From Clostridia bacterium (GTDB taxonomy: Bacteria; Bacillota; Clostridia; Oscillospirales; Acutalibacteraceae), in contig JAFRNP010000171.1 in assembly GCA_017430145.1 (NCBI GenBank), positions 1-34,882 on the forward strand: a DNA stretch of 34,882 bases, written 5' to 3'. Shown here one piece after another: positions 7,363 to 15,290 of the stretch. Numbering within the stretch: position 1 is the stretch's first letter; each line of letters opens with the position of its first letter. The notes beneath the pieces are model-generated. The model was not told the origin of the DNA, searched no databases, and saw nothing but the letters and a program-made list of their open reading frames with translations. Made by a program: the position numbers and the translations under genes.

Positions 7363-8784
7363 TTACGGGGCGGCGTATGCGCCGTCCCGGATCACGGCCA
7401 TCTGCGGGATTTTGGAGACGGCGCCGTTTTCGTCCCAGCGCATATCCTGACCGGTCAGGCCGTCATAGCCAAGGCTGCCCATCTGCGCCCGCAGGGCTTC
7501 GCAGATCTGAGAAGCGGACATATCGGCCGTACAACCGGCTTTCGTCAGCGCCGCGTACAGGATATATACCGCGTCGTACCCGTATGCGGAAAACATACCC
7601 GGCGTTTCACCGCCGTACGCCTGACGGTAGGCGGAAACGAACGCCTGCGCCCCCGGCGCGTCCTCAATGAAGGGAAATAGGATCATGACCCCCTCGGCAA
7701 GCGCGGGATCAAAACCTTCCGCCGTCAGGATACCGTCCATGCCGTCGACCCCGATACAGACGGGCGAATAGTTCATTTCGTGCGCCTGCCGGAGGATAAC
7801 GGCGGCTTCGGTATAGAATATCGGCAAAAACAGCACGTTGGCGCCTGCGGCTTTCGCATCGGAGAGCTGAACGGAAAAGTCGTTTGCGGTCTCGTTTGTA
7901 AAGGTCCCCTCGTAAGCGATATCGAGCCCCTTCGCCGCCGCCTCACGCACGAACGTATCGCGTATCGACATGGAATACGCGTCGGTATTATTATAGACCA
8001 CGGCGATCCGGCTGTCCGAAAAACGCCCGGGATCCGCCGCTAAATAATCGGCGCAGGCGGCGCCCTGTCCGGAATCGGTAAAGCAGACCTGATACATGTT
8101 TTCCGACCGGTCGATCACAGACGCATCGGAAGCGGTCGGCGTCAGGCAGAACAGCCCGTCTTCGTCCGCCCGTTCCGCCACGGCGATCGCGGGCCTGGTC
8201 GTCACGGGGCCGATCAGCGCCTGCATCCCCCACCCGGAGAGTCGCGCATAGGCGTCCGTCGCCTTTTCGGCGTCGTGCGAATCATCCAACGCCTGCAGCG
8301 CAAGCTGCACGCCGCCCAGAGCGTTCAGCTCCCGGATCGCAAGCTCCGCGCCCTTTCTGACGGCATTTCCGTAGATCGCCGCCGCGCCGGTCATCGGGCC
8401 GATCAGCCCGATTTTGAATGCGTCGGCCTGCGCCGGCTGCCGGGCGGACGCCCAGGTATACGGATCCTCCAGATCCACGCTCGCGCGCAATATCCGCCGC
8501 GCGTCCATCGCGGAGATCTCGCCGTCCGCGTCGGTATCCGCCGCCAGAAACGCGGCGGAACCGGCGGCATAGTTTTCCAGATCCACCGAGGCGCGCAGCG
8601 CCAAGCGCGCGTCCATGGCGGTAACATCGCCTCTCCCGTCCACGTCGCCGGGGCTCCACCAATCGCCCGCAGCGGCGGCAGGGCCGGGAACGGCGTCAAC
8701 GGACGCCGCGTTCCCCGTAAAGCAGAACAGAGTCAGACAAAAAACCGCCAGCAGGAACCGCGCGCGTGTTTTTGGTTTACACAT
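7363..8784 (-). CDS. periplasmic-binding protein (branched-chain amino acid/LivJ type) with N-terminal dockerin-type repeats
   Basis: This 473-residue protein starts at ATG 8784, eight bases after GGGGGGAGAA; an ATG 21 codons upstream lacks a ribosome site and would hide the signal peptide. A signal peptide (about 1-27) is followed by two dockerin-type repeats (about 46-106). Each repeat has a calcium-loop motif (GDVDGRGDV, ADTDADGEI) and the helix signature MDAR..LRASVDLE. From about 123 comes a type I periplasmic-binding fold with 'IGLIGPMTGAAAIYGN', the LivJ/receptor ligand-binding family signature, continuing to the end. I see no clear lipobox. No ABC permease or ATPase genes are near, so it may be a shared ligand-binding subunit or a surface-docked binder rather than part of a local transporter. 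A dockerin-type pair in this family is unusual. Confidence 0.85.
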   Translation of the reverse strand: MCKPKTRARFLLAVFCLTLFCFTGNAASVDAVPGPAAAAGDWWSPGDVDGRGDVTAMDARLALRASVDLENYAAGSAAFLAADTDADGEISAMDARRILRASVDLEDPYTWASARQPAQADAFKIGLIGPMTGAAAIYGNAVRKGAELAIRELNALGGVQLALQALDDSHDAEKATDAYARLSGWGMQALIGPVTTRPAIAVAERADEDGLFCLTPTASDASVIDRSENMYQVCFTDSGQGAACADYLAADPGRFSDSRIAVVYNNTDAYSMSIRDTFVREAAAKGLDIAYEGTFTNETANDFSVQLSDAKAAGANVLFLPIFYTEAAVILRQAHEMNYSPVCIGVDGMDGILTAEGFDPALAEGVMILFPFIEDAPGAQAFVSAYRQAYGGETPGMFSAYGYDAVYILYAALTKAGCTADMSASQICEALRAQMGSLGYDGLTGQDMRWDENGAVSKIPQMAVIRDGAYAAP

Positions 8785-8815
8785 ACAGTTTTCTCCCCCC
8801 TTTTTTACTGTTTTT

Positions 8816-8844
8816 ATACTAACACATATCAGACAAAAAAGCAA
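8816..8844 (-). promoter_or_regulatory. promoter of the dockerin/binding-protein gene
   Basis: Read on the minus strand, TTGCTT (8839-8844), a 17-base spacer and TAGTAT (8816-8821) form the promoter. The -35 and spacer lie within a tandem duplication. Confidence 0.6.
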
Positions 8845-8864
8845 CACATATCAGACAAAAAAGC
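8821..8864 (+). repeat. perfect 22-bp tandem duplication in a promoter
   Basis: Two identical adjacent 22-base copies (8821-8842 and 8843-8864) each begin AACACATATC and end AAAAAAGC. The downstream promoter of the minus-strand gene uses the junction of the copies, so the duplication repeats most of the -35/spacer region. Confidence 0.95.
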
Positions 8865-8873
8865 AATATGTTC

Positions 8874-8902
8874 TTGCTTTTTCAATAAAATTCTGTTAAA
8901 AT
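8874..8902 (+). promoter_or_regulatory. promoter of the zinc-ribbon/GPH/phosphoesterase operon
   Basis: TTGCTT (8874-8879), a 17-base spacer and TAAAAT (8897-8902) predict a start near 8909. That leaves about 23 bases of leader with an AAAGGGGAG ribosome site at 8917-8925. Confidence 0.7.
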
Positions 8903-8931
8903 TGAACAAGACACAGAAAGGGGAGATTTTT

Positions 8932-9747
8932 ATAGCGCAATGTCCCAAATGCGGCGTTACGCTGCGCCTGACCCAGTGGCGGCAGGAATGTCCGGCGTGC
9001 GGCGTCAATATGATCTACTATAAATCCAACGACCGGCTGCTGGCGGAGACCGAGGCAGCCGAGATCGAACACGCAAAATTCCAGCCCTCCATCGACCGGG
9101 CGAAGGCGGCGTTTTTCGGTTCGCCCCCGGCGATCGCGCGGGTGGTGCTTTCCGTACTTCCTCTGGGCGCGCTGTTTTTGCCGCTGGGGGCGCCGCCGGG
9201 CGCCGACGTCTCCCCCACAGGCGCCGTCGGCTTATACAACCTGATCAGCGAAACGGGGTTCGGCGGCATTTTGCAGGAGGCGCTTGCCGGCAAACCGTTG
9301 CCGATCGCGCTGTTCTGCCTGCTGTTTTCGGTATTGATGGTCCTGGTGTGCCTGATCTGTCTGCCCATGTCCCTGGGGCCCCACGGAAAACTGCGCAACC
9401 TGATCGTGAATCTGCTGCTCACCTGCCCCGCCGTCGCCGCGGCGGCGCTGACCGTATCGGGCGGCGGAACGCTCGGCTTCGGCGCGTATATCTATATCGG
9501 GCTTTGTATCGCGATCACCGTATACAATCTGATTTTGGCAAAAAAAGGTTTGCCGGTCAAGCATACGCTCTGCCTGATCGGCGGGCTGCCCAGCGACGAA
9601 TACTTTGCCATGGTGGAAGCGGGCGTCCCGGACCTGGAGATCCGCAAAAAAATGGTGGACGCGCTGACCGTCATGCAGGCAGAGGTCCGAAAGAAAGCGG
9701 CGGAAGAAGAGGCAAAGGCGCAGGCCGAGCGCGAGGCCAGAAAGTGA
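8932..9747 (+). CDS. zinc-ribbon membrane protein of unknown function, apparent AUA start
   Basis: This 271-residue protein reads AQCPKCG...ECPACG at its very N-terminus, a CxxC/CxxC zinc ribbon. Four hydrophobic segments follow (roughly residues 62-85, 120-148, 155-180 and 182-205), then a charged, Ala/Glu/Lys-rich C-terminal helix. No ATG, GTG or usable TTG lies in frame between the predicted transcription start (about 8909) and the ribbon. The only codon at good spacing (six bases) from AAAGGGGAG is ATA at 8932. The next in-frame ATG (9009) would remove the ribbon. I therefore call an AUA start. It is the first gene of an operon, ten bases before the symporter. The function is not recognised; ribbon-plus-helices proteins of this sort are common unassigned membrane proteins. 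Confidence 0.72.
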   Translation: MAQCPKCGVTLRLTQWRQECPACGVNMIYYKSNDRLLAETEAAEIEHAKFQPSIDRAKAAFFGSPPAIARVVLSVLPLGALFLPLGAPPGADVSPTGAVGLYNLISETGFGGILQEALAGKPLPIALFCLLFSVLMVLVCLICLPMSLGPHGKLRNLIVNLLLTCPAVAAAALTVSGGGTLGFGAYIYIGLCIAITVYNLILAKKGLPVKHTLCLIGGLPSDEYFAMVEAGVPDLEIRKKMVDALTVMQAEVRKKAAEEEAKAQAEREARK

Positions 9748-9757
9748 GGCGGCGGAT

Positions 9758-11326
9758 ATGAAGGACGTAAACACTGTTTTCAGCGAAGCTGAAGAGCTGC
9801 AGTATGTCAACAGCCGGCTGCATACGCTCGTGGACGTGGACCGCCGGGTGCTCAACCGCCGGCAGACGCTGAGCTACATGCTTTTTGACGGCAGCCGCGA
9901 GTTCAATATCGACAAGCACAAGGACCTGTTCAACGACGGCGTACTGAAGATCGACCTCGACCTGCAGGCGCAGTACAATATTTTTGCCGGCGTCTGGGAT
10001 ATCGTGGACGACTTTATCGTGGGCGCGATGGTCGAAAAGACCCGTACCCGCTGGGGCAAATTTATCCCCTGGTTCGGCGTGGCAGGCGTGGCGCTGGCGA
10101 TCGTCTCGTCGCTGTACTGGCTGCTGCCCGTGCTGTTCTCCCCCGAACACGTAGACAATTTCAAATTCCTGCCCAAATTTTTCGCCTTTGCGGCGCTGGA
10201 TATGCTGCTGGAATTCTGGAACAACACCCGCAACGTCTCCATTGAGGGCTACCTGTCCACCGTCACCCCCTACCCCTCCGACCGGCGGCGGCTGCTGGCG
10301 ATCTCCAGCTACTTCCGCATCATCTACTCCCGTCTGCCGGACCTGACCGTGGAATTCATGCTGGACGGCATCAAGCACGGGATCGTAAAATCCGCAAAAT
10401 ACACCACCGACGAAATGATCAACCGGCTGCTGATCGCCATGGGGCCCGTTACGGCGGTTTTTTCGGGGCTGATCTGCCTGTGGTACGCCCGTATCGCAAG
10501 GGAACGCGTGCACCAGAAGATCGAGCGTCCGCGGATCCGGGACAGCCTTCGCATCGTATTTTCCCACCGGCCGGTGCTGATCTATATGATCTCGAACGCC
10601 CTGGGCTCCTTCGGCACGGGCATGAGCAACAACGACTATTACCGGCAGGTGCTGGACTGGACCACCTTTGATTTCTTCTCCGGCATCCCCTCGTTCTTTT
10701 TCCAGCCCATCGGCTTTGCCAATTACAACCGCCTGGCTTCGCGCTTCTCCACGCGGTCCCTGTATATGATCGGCCAGGTGTTCGCCAAAACCTATTATAT
10801 CCCGCTGTTTGCCTACGGCATGCTGTTCAAGGACAAAAAAGGCGCGTATTTCTTCCAGAACGCCTACGCCATGCTGCCCGCCGCCGCGCTGTACGAGATA
10901 CTGTACGCCACCTTCTGGGGCGTACGCACCATATCCATCGACGAGATGCGCAACGAGTGCAACGACTATCTCGAGTGGAAATGCGGCTGCCGCAACGAGG
11001 CGACGCTGGCCGCCGCCGGCGCGTTTCTGTGCAAGATCCCGGCGCGCATCAACGGCGTGATGCAGCCGCTGTACAAAAAATGGATCGGCTACGACCAGAC
11101 CGCCTATAAGCAGCAGGGGGGCAAACAGACGCTGCACGCACAGAAATGGATCTTTGCTATGGCGACGCTGATCCCGGCGTTTCTGGTACTGGGCAGCATG
11201 GTGCCCATGTTCTGGTTCAACATCGACAAACCCATGCGCGACAAAATGTACCGCGAGCTCAACGAGCGCCGCGCCGCCACCGCGGAACGGATCCGGCAGG
11301 AAGCGGACGCGGAAGACCAAAGATAA
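9758..11326 (+). CDS. GPH-family (MelB/XylP-like) sugar:cation symporter, MFS superfamily
   Basis: This 522-residue polytopic membrane protein starts at ATG 9758 behind GAGGCGG. The stretch DIVDDFIVGAMVEKTRTRWG followed by KFIPWF matches the loop of glycoside-pentoside-hexuronide symporters (typically D-A-x-x-D-P-x-x-G ... R-T-x-x-R-W-G-K-x-R-P). Several further hydrophobic helices fit a 12-helix carrier, although the middle third has long polar loops. Family members move sugars or glycosides with Na+ or H+. The substrate is unknown; it is not next to the rhamnose genes, yet no other sugar carrier is in the window. The C-terminus is charged (ERRAATAERIRQEADAEDQR). It lies between the zinc-ribbon gene and the phosphoesterase in one operon. 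Confidence 0.8.
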   Translation: MKDVNTVFSEAEELQYVNSRLHTLVDVDRRVLNRRQTLSYMLFDGSREFNIDKHKDLFNDGVLKIDLDLQAQYNIFAGVWDIVDDFIVGAMVEKTRTRWGKFIPWFGVAGVALAIVSSLYWLLPVLFSPEHVDNFKFLPKFFAFAALDMLLEFWNNTRNVSIEGYLSTVTPYPSDRRRLLAISSYFRIIYSRLPDLTVEFMLDGIKHGIVKSAKYTTDEMINRLLIAMGPVTAVFSGLICLWYARIARERVHQKIERPRIRDSLRIVFSHRPVLIYMISNALGSFGTGMSNNDYYRQVLDWTTFDFFSGIPSFFFQPIGFANYNRLASRFSTRSLYMIGQVFAKTYYIPLFAYGMLFKDKKGAYFFQNAYAMLPAAALYEILYATFWGVRTISIDEMRNECNDYLEWKCGCRNEATLAAAGAFLCKIPARINGVMQPLYKKWIGYDQTAYKQQGGKQTLHAQKWIFAMATLIPAFLVLGSMVPMFWFNIDKPMRDKMYRELNERRAATAERIRQEADAEDQR

Positions 11327-11336
11327 AAGAGAAAAG

Positions 11337-12518
11337 ATGAATGATAAAATGAATCTTCAATCAGGGGACAGCCCGCTGACCGGCAACGCCCTTCCATTCG
11401 GAGCAGACGGGACGTTTCGCATCCTGCAGGTCAGCGACCCGCAGGATATGGTGCACCCGCGCCGCGCGATGCTGAAAATGCTTGACCGGGCGTACGACAC
11501 GCTGCATCCGGATCTGATCCTGTTTACCGGGGACAATACGCTGGGCAACCATCTGCTGGACTTCGGGCCGCTGCGCATTGAAACGCTGCACCGCCCCGCG
11601 TTCACCCTGCGGCAGATGCGCCGCTCCCTGAAGCATATCCTGATGCCTGCCCAGAAGCGGGGGATCCCCTTCGGCATGATCTACGGCAACCACGACGATA
11701 TGAACGACGTGACGAAGGCGGAGCAGTTTGCCCTGTACCGCGCCTACAGCCGCTGTCTGCCGATGAACGGGACCGACGAAACGGTGGACTGCGACACCTA
11801 CGCCATACCGGTCTGCGGCAGGACCGGGAAGCCGGTCTGGAACCTCTATATGCTCGATTCCGCATGGAACGACGAAAACGGGCAGTTCTGGCGCATCAAA
11901 AAAGAGACCGTTGAATGGTACAAACGGACAGGCGCCGCCCTGGCGGAACAAAACGGCGGAAAAAGGGTCCCCTCGCTGATGTTCCTGCACGTGCCGCTGC
12001 CCCAAACGAAGGATCTTTGCGTCCCCTGTTCGGAAAACGACCCGGGGGCGGTGAAGGACGGCGACGGCTGGGTCCGGCTGGATACGGAAAAGGCGCAGGG
12101 CGTTCTGGGCGAACCCGTCAGCGCCGGGGAGGATCCCTACGGGCTGTTCGGCGCGATCAAAGAAAACGGGGACGTAAAAGCCGTGGTAACGGGGCACGAC
12201 CATCTGAACTGTTTTGACGGCGAGACCGACGGCGTGCGGCTGATCCAGAGCGGCGCCGCCTCCTTCCGCTGTTACGGCGGCAGGATCCGCGGCGTGCGGC
12301 TGTTTACCCTTTACGAAAAAGAACCGGAGCGGTTTGATACGTCGTATTACACCTACGACATGCTGTGCGGGCGCGGCCCCGCCGCCGCGGCGCGCTACTA
12401 TTGGGACGCGGACGAATGGACCGCAACGAAATATAAGGCGCTGGGGGGCACGGTGCTGGGCGCTGCGGCGCTGGGGACGGCAATCAGGATACTGAAACGA
12501 AAAAAGAAAGGCGGATGA
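11337..12518 (+). CDS. calcineurin-like metallophosphoesterase with C-terminal membrane segment
   Basis: This 393-residue protein starts at ATG 11337, ten bases after the symporter stop. Metallophosphoesterase motifs appear in order: ILQVSDPQ (motif I, with Gln where His is usual), LFTGDNT, YGNHDD, MFLHVPLP and GHDHLN. Together these give the two-metal phosphoesterase site. The arrangement resembles the purple-acid-phosphatase-29-like branch. There is no signal peptide, but a short hydrophobic stretch (LGAAALGTAIRIL) before a lysine-rich end suggests a C-terminal membrane anchor. Substrates in this family range from nucleotides to phosphodiesters and cannot be assigned here. The ribosome site is weak (AAAAGAGAAAAG), so expression may depend on coupling. 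Confidence 0.87.
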   Translation: MNDKMNLQSGDSPLTGNALPFGADGTFRILQVSDPQDMVHPRRAMLKMLDRAYDTLHPDLILFTGDNTLGNHLLDFGPLRIETLHRPAFTLRQMRRSLKHILMPAQKRGIPFGMIYGNHDDMNDVTKAEQFALYRAYSRCLPMNGTDETVDCDTYAIPVCGRTGKPVWNLYMLDSAWNDENGQFWRIKKETVEWYKRTGAALAEQNGGKRVPSLMFLHVPLPQTKDLCVPCSENDPGAVKDGDGWVRLDTEKAQGVLGEPVSAGEDPYGLFGAIKENGDVKAVVTGHDHLNCFDGETDGVRLIQSGAASFRCYGGRIRGVRLFTLYEKEPERFDTSYYTYDMLCGRGPAAAARYYWDADEWTATKYKALGGTVLGAAALGTAIRILKRKKKGG

Positions 12519-12652
12519 ACCGTCCGGGTAATTGCCCTTACTGATCTGCCATCAGTTGTTGACGCCGTCTGAAAAAGATCGTGTTTTCCAATGGCAATGC
12601 CTTTTGCCTGCAGGGCAGCGCGAAGCACGAATGATCAAAAAACTGCACAAAT

Positions 12653-12691
12653 AACCGCCTGTATTTTTGTACACTATTCAGGCGGTTTTTT
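12653..12691 (+). terminator. intrinsic terminator after the phosphoesterase operon
   Basis: AACCGCCTG (12653-12661) pairs with CAGGCGGTT (12679-12687) around a 17-base AT-rich loop and runs into six Ts. It faces the plus strand. Confidence 0.85.
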
Positions 12692-12728
12692 GCCGGTATT
12701 TTGCCTCTGTGTCTTGCGTTGATCGCCT

Positions 12729-12738
12729 CTGTTATGAT
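12729..12738 (+). promoter_or_regulatory. extended -10 promoter of the serine hydrolase gene
   Basis: TGT directly before TATGAT (12733-12738) gives an extended -10 element. The best -35 candidate 17 bases upstream (TGTCTT) is poor, as is usual for extended -10 promoters. Confidence 0.55.
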
Positions 12739-12805
12739 AGAATATAAAATAGTATTATTGGAATTTTTTTATACCTTGTGATGTAAAAAGGAGGTCATAC
12801 AGACA

Positions 12806-14527
12806 GTGGACGTAAGACAGACGGACCCGAGGCCTTTTCCGTTTGCGGAGCCGGAGCCGAGCCTGGTCGTTTTTGTGACCGGGATCGGGCAGTCGTTTTC
12901 CTATCACTTTGACGCCTCCTTTCTGCATCCGGACGCCTTTGAAGAGGGCACGCTGCAGGACCATGCGAATTATGCCCCCCTGATCGCCCACGGCAAACAC
13001 AAAAAAAGCTGGAACCTGTTTGCGGAAAATATCGGCGAGCAGTTCCGGGACCGGGCAGGAAAACTGCTGCTGCTTCGCGCCGGCGCAGGGGTGGCGGCGT
13101 CCTTGGTCACCCGGCGCTGCATGGTCTCGCAGAAAACGGCGGACAAGCTTGCGCGCAGGGCGTTCCGGGCAAACCTGACCGACGAGGAGAACCGCGGCGG
13201 CGACCCGCAGGTGGTCACGCCCCGCTACACCTGCCCGCTGTCGGAATATCCCGGTTACACGGATGAAAACGGGGTATTCCACAGCCACGCGAAGGACCGG
13301 TTTTACCGCTGTGTGCCCTGTAAGGATATCGCGCACAGGTATCTCGGCGACGCGTTTGAAGACTATTTATACTGTTTCAATTTCCCGCCCTGCTCCTTTA
13401 CCTCCCGCAACGTATCGGACCTGCACAAATACATCGAGACCGTACTGAAAACGAACCGGGTGGGCGCAAAACAGGTCGTGCTGATCCCCATGAGCATGGG
13501 CGCTTCGGTGGTCAGCGCCTACCTTGCGCGTTACCCTGCCCCGGCTCAAAACCACGTGCGGCGGGTGGTGAGCGTGGTGGGCTGCTGGCGCGGCAGCAAA
13601 GTGATGGGCGACCTGTTGCTGAAACGTTTTGCCGCCGACCCTGTGGAGGCGGTCCTTCGTGCGCTTTCGGAAAACGAAAAGGCCCGGCGGCTGCGGCGGA
13701 TCCTCGGTCTTTTTTCCAAGCGTTCGCTGCACGGGCTTTTTGATACTGCGCTCAACGCCTTCGCCGGGGAGATCATCTGCGGCGCGCCCTCGCTTCTGGC
13801 GCTGGTACCGGACGAGGATTACCCGGCGGTTCGCCCGCTGCTCAGATACCCCGCCGTGTTACGGGAGGCAGACGCGTATTACGAGGTCCAGCGGACCCTT
13901 TTCCGGCGGCTGCAAGCGCTCGCTGCCGACGGCGTTACCTTCGGGTTCATCGCGGGATACGGACTGCCGCTCGGCAACATCGACCCCGCATACGACATAA
14001 GCCCGCTGCTGGAAAGCGCCGAAAACGCCAACAGCGACGAGATCATCCAGATCGAATCCACGGCGCCGGGGGCCGCATCGGTTTCTTACGGCGCGCAGTT
14101 TCCGGACGACGAGGGCAGGCGCCTCTCGCCCGAAAAAAGCGTGGACCTTGCAAAAGCGGTGTTCCCCGACGCCTGCTGGCTGTTTTACCGGCAGAAACAC
14201 GAACTGGAATACAACAACACGGCGTTGCGCCTTGCGATCCTGCTGGCGCTGGGATGGATCCGGACCGTTTCGGACAGGTATGCGGAAGCCGGGGAGACCG
14301 TCAGCTTCCCGCAGTTCAACGCCATGCGGGATACCCAGCGGCTGATACAGAAGTCCGCGCCGCAGCTGTACGCGTTTCTGGCACAGGGCGGAAAGCTGAA
14401 CGAAAAACAGCAGGCGGTATACGAAGAGACCCTCGCCATGCTGGAGCGCACCGTCAACGACCCGGACAGGGACAACGACGTGATGGCGCGGTTTGACGAC
14501 ATGATCAAAGAAATCGCATCTGATTAA
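12806..14527 (+). CDS. putative alpha/beta-hydrolase (lipase-like serine hydrolase), cytoplasmic
   Basis: This 573-residue protein uses a GTG start at 12806 behind a strong AAGGAGG (12788-12794, about 11 bases). LVVFVTGIGQSFSYHF near the N-terminus resembles the first strand and oxyanion turn of lipases. VVLIPMSMGASVVSAYLARY holds a nucleophile elbow with Ser230 (M-S-M-G, a variant of GxSxG). A candidate acid/His pair cannot be placed with confidence. There is no signal peptide and no obvious membrane helix. I do not recognise a named family; lecithin:cholesterol-acyltransferase-like or Mbeg1-like hydrolases are the nearest in appearance. It opens a plus-strand group with a lysoplasmalogenase-like protein and a lipid kinase, which supports lipid or ester hydrolysis as a working guess. 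Confidence 0.65.
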   Translation: MDVRQTDPRPFPFAEPEPSLVVFVTGIGQSFSYHFDASFLHPDAFEEGTLQDHANYAPLIAHGKHKKSWNLFAENIGEQFRDRAGKLLLLRAGAGVAASLVTRRCMVSQKTADKLARRAFRANLTDEENRGGDPQVVTPRYTCPLSEYPGYTDENGVFHSHAKDRFYRCVPCKDIAHRYLGDAFEDYLYCFNFPPCSFTSRNVSDLHKYIETVLKTNRVGAKQVVLIPMSMGASVVSAYLARYPAPAQNHVRRVVSVVGCWRGSKVMGDLLLKRFAADPVEAVLRALSENEKARRLRRILGLFSKRSLHGLFDTALNAFAGEIICGAPSLLALVPDEDYPAVRPLLRYPAVLREADAYYEVQRTLFRRLQALAADGVTFGFIAGYGLPLGNIDPAYDISPLLESAENANSDEIIQIESTAPGAASVSYGAQFPDDEGRRLSPEKSVDLAKAVFPDACWLFYRQKHELEYNNTALRLAILLALGWIRTVSDRYAEAGETVSFPQFNAMRDTQRLIQKSAPQLYAFLAQGGKLNEKQQAVYEETLAMLERTVNDPDRDNDVMARFDDMIKEIASD

Positions 14528-14598
14528 CAGCGGACCGGCGGCAGCAGAAACCGTTTTCCGGTACCCGGTCCCCTTTGACGGAAAGGAGCAATCTTGTT

Positions 14599-15276
14599 AT
14601 GAAAACCCTCGGAATCATTTTTATCATCCTGTTCTGCACGGCGTCTGCCGTCCATCTGTTTGACAGCGCCCGCGACAGCAAACGCCGCGGGATCACCAAG
14701 CCGATGCTGCTGGTCTTTTTGCTGATCTGGTACCTGTTTGCCGCAAAAGACGCGGGCAAGGAATGGAATATCTGGCTGATCGCAGCGATCGCCACAAGCT
14801 GGCTGGGCGACGTACTGCTGATGCCGAAGGGCAACAAATGGTTCGTCATCGGCGGGATCAGTTTTCTGATCAGCCATCTGCTGTTCATTGCGGTCTACGT
14901 GCCGCAGGTCGATTTCGCGGCGGTCAACCTGTGGGTGATCATCCCGGTGGCGTTCGTCTACGGGCTGATCTCCTTCTCCATCATGTACGCCGTACGCAAA
15001 AACACCCCGAAGCCGATGTTTGCCCCCATGCTGCTGTACCTGGCGGCAAATTCCTCCATGAACCTGTTTGCGCTGATGCAGTTCATGACGCTGAAAAACG
15101 TATGGGCGGCGGTCGCATACGCCGGCGCGGTGCTGTTCTTTACCTCTGACTGCACGCTGTTTCTGGTGCGCTACCACGAAAACAAAGACCTTATCTTCAA
15201 AAAACATTTCACGGTCATGTTCACGTACATTGCGGGTGAGTTTCTGATCACCCTCGGTATATTATTCTTAACCTGA
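14599..15276 (+). CDS. YhhN/TMEM86 family membrane protein (lysoplasmalogenase-like)
   Basis: This 225-residue protein starts at ATG 14599, ten bases after GAAAGGAG; an upstream TTG lies before the ribosome site and is rejected. It is almost wholly hydrophobic, with about seven or eight helices. It has the family pattern ATSWLGDVLLM..GNKWF.IGGISFLISHLLFI and ends with FTSDCTLFLVRY and an AGEFLI-like last helix. Characterised members hydrolyse the vinyl-ether bond of lysoplasmalogens in the membrane. Plasmalogens are common in anaerobic Clostridia, so the role is plausible. The next gene, a lipid kinase, starts 14 bases downstream. Confidence 0.85.
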   Translation: MKTLGIIFIILFCTASAVHLFDSARDSKRRGITKPMLLVFLLIWYLFAAKDAGKEWNIWLIAAIATSWLGDVLLMPKGNKWFVIGGISFLISHLLFIAVYVPQVDFAAVNLWVIIPVAFVYGLISFSIMYAVRKNTPKPMFAPMLLYLAANSSMNLFALMQFMTLKNVWAAVAYAGAVLFFTSDCTLFLVRYHENKDLIFKKHFTVMFTYIAGEFLITLGILFLT

Positions 15277-15290
15277 GAGGAGAAAGCACG

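Noticed and set aside
8275-8931. N-terminal extension of the zinc-ribbon gene by about 219 codons
   Set aside because: The extension runs through the antisense of the binding protein, both promoters and the tandem duplication; the promoter at 8874-8902 lies inside it.
9671-11320. 549-codon minus-strand open frame
   Set aside because: Shadow of the GPH symporter, whose own motifs and operon context are clear.
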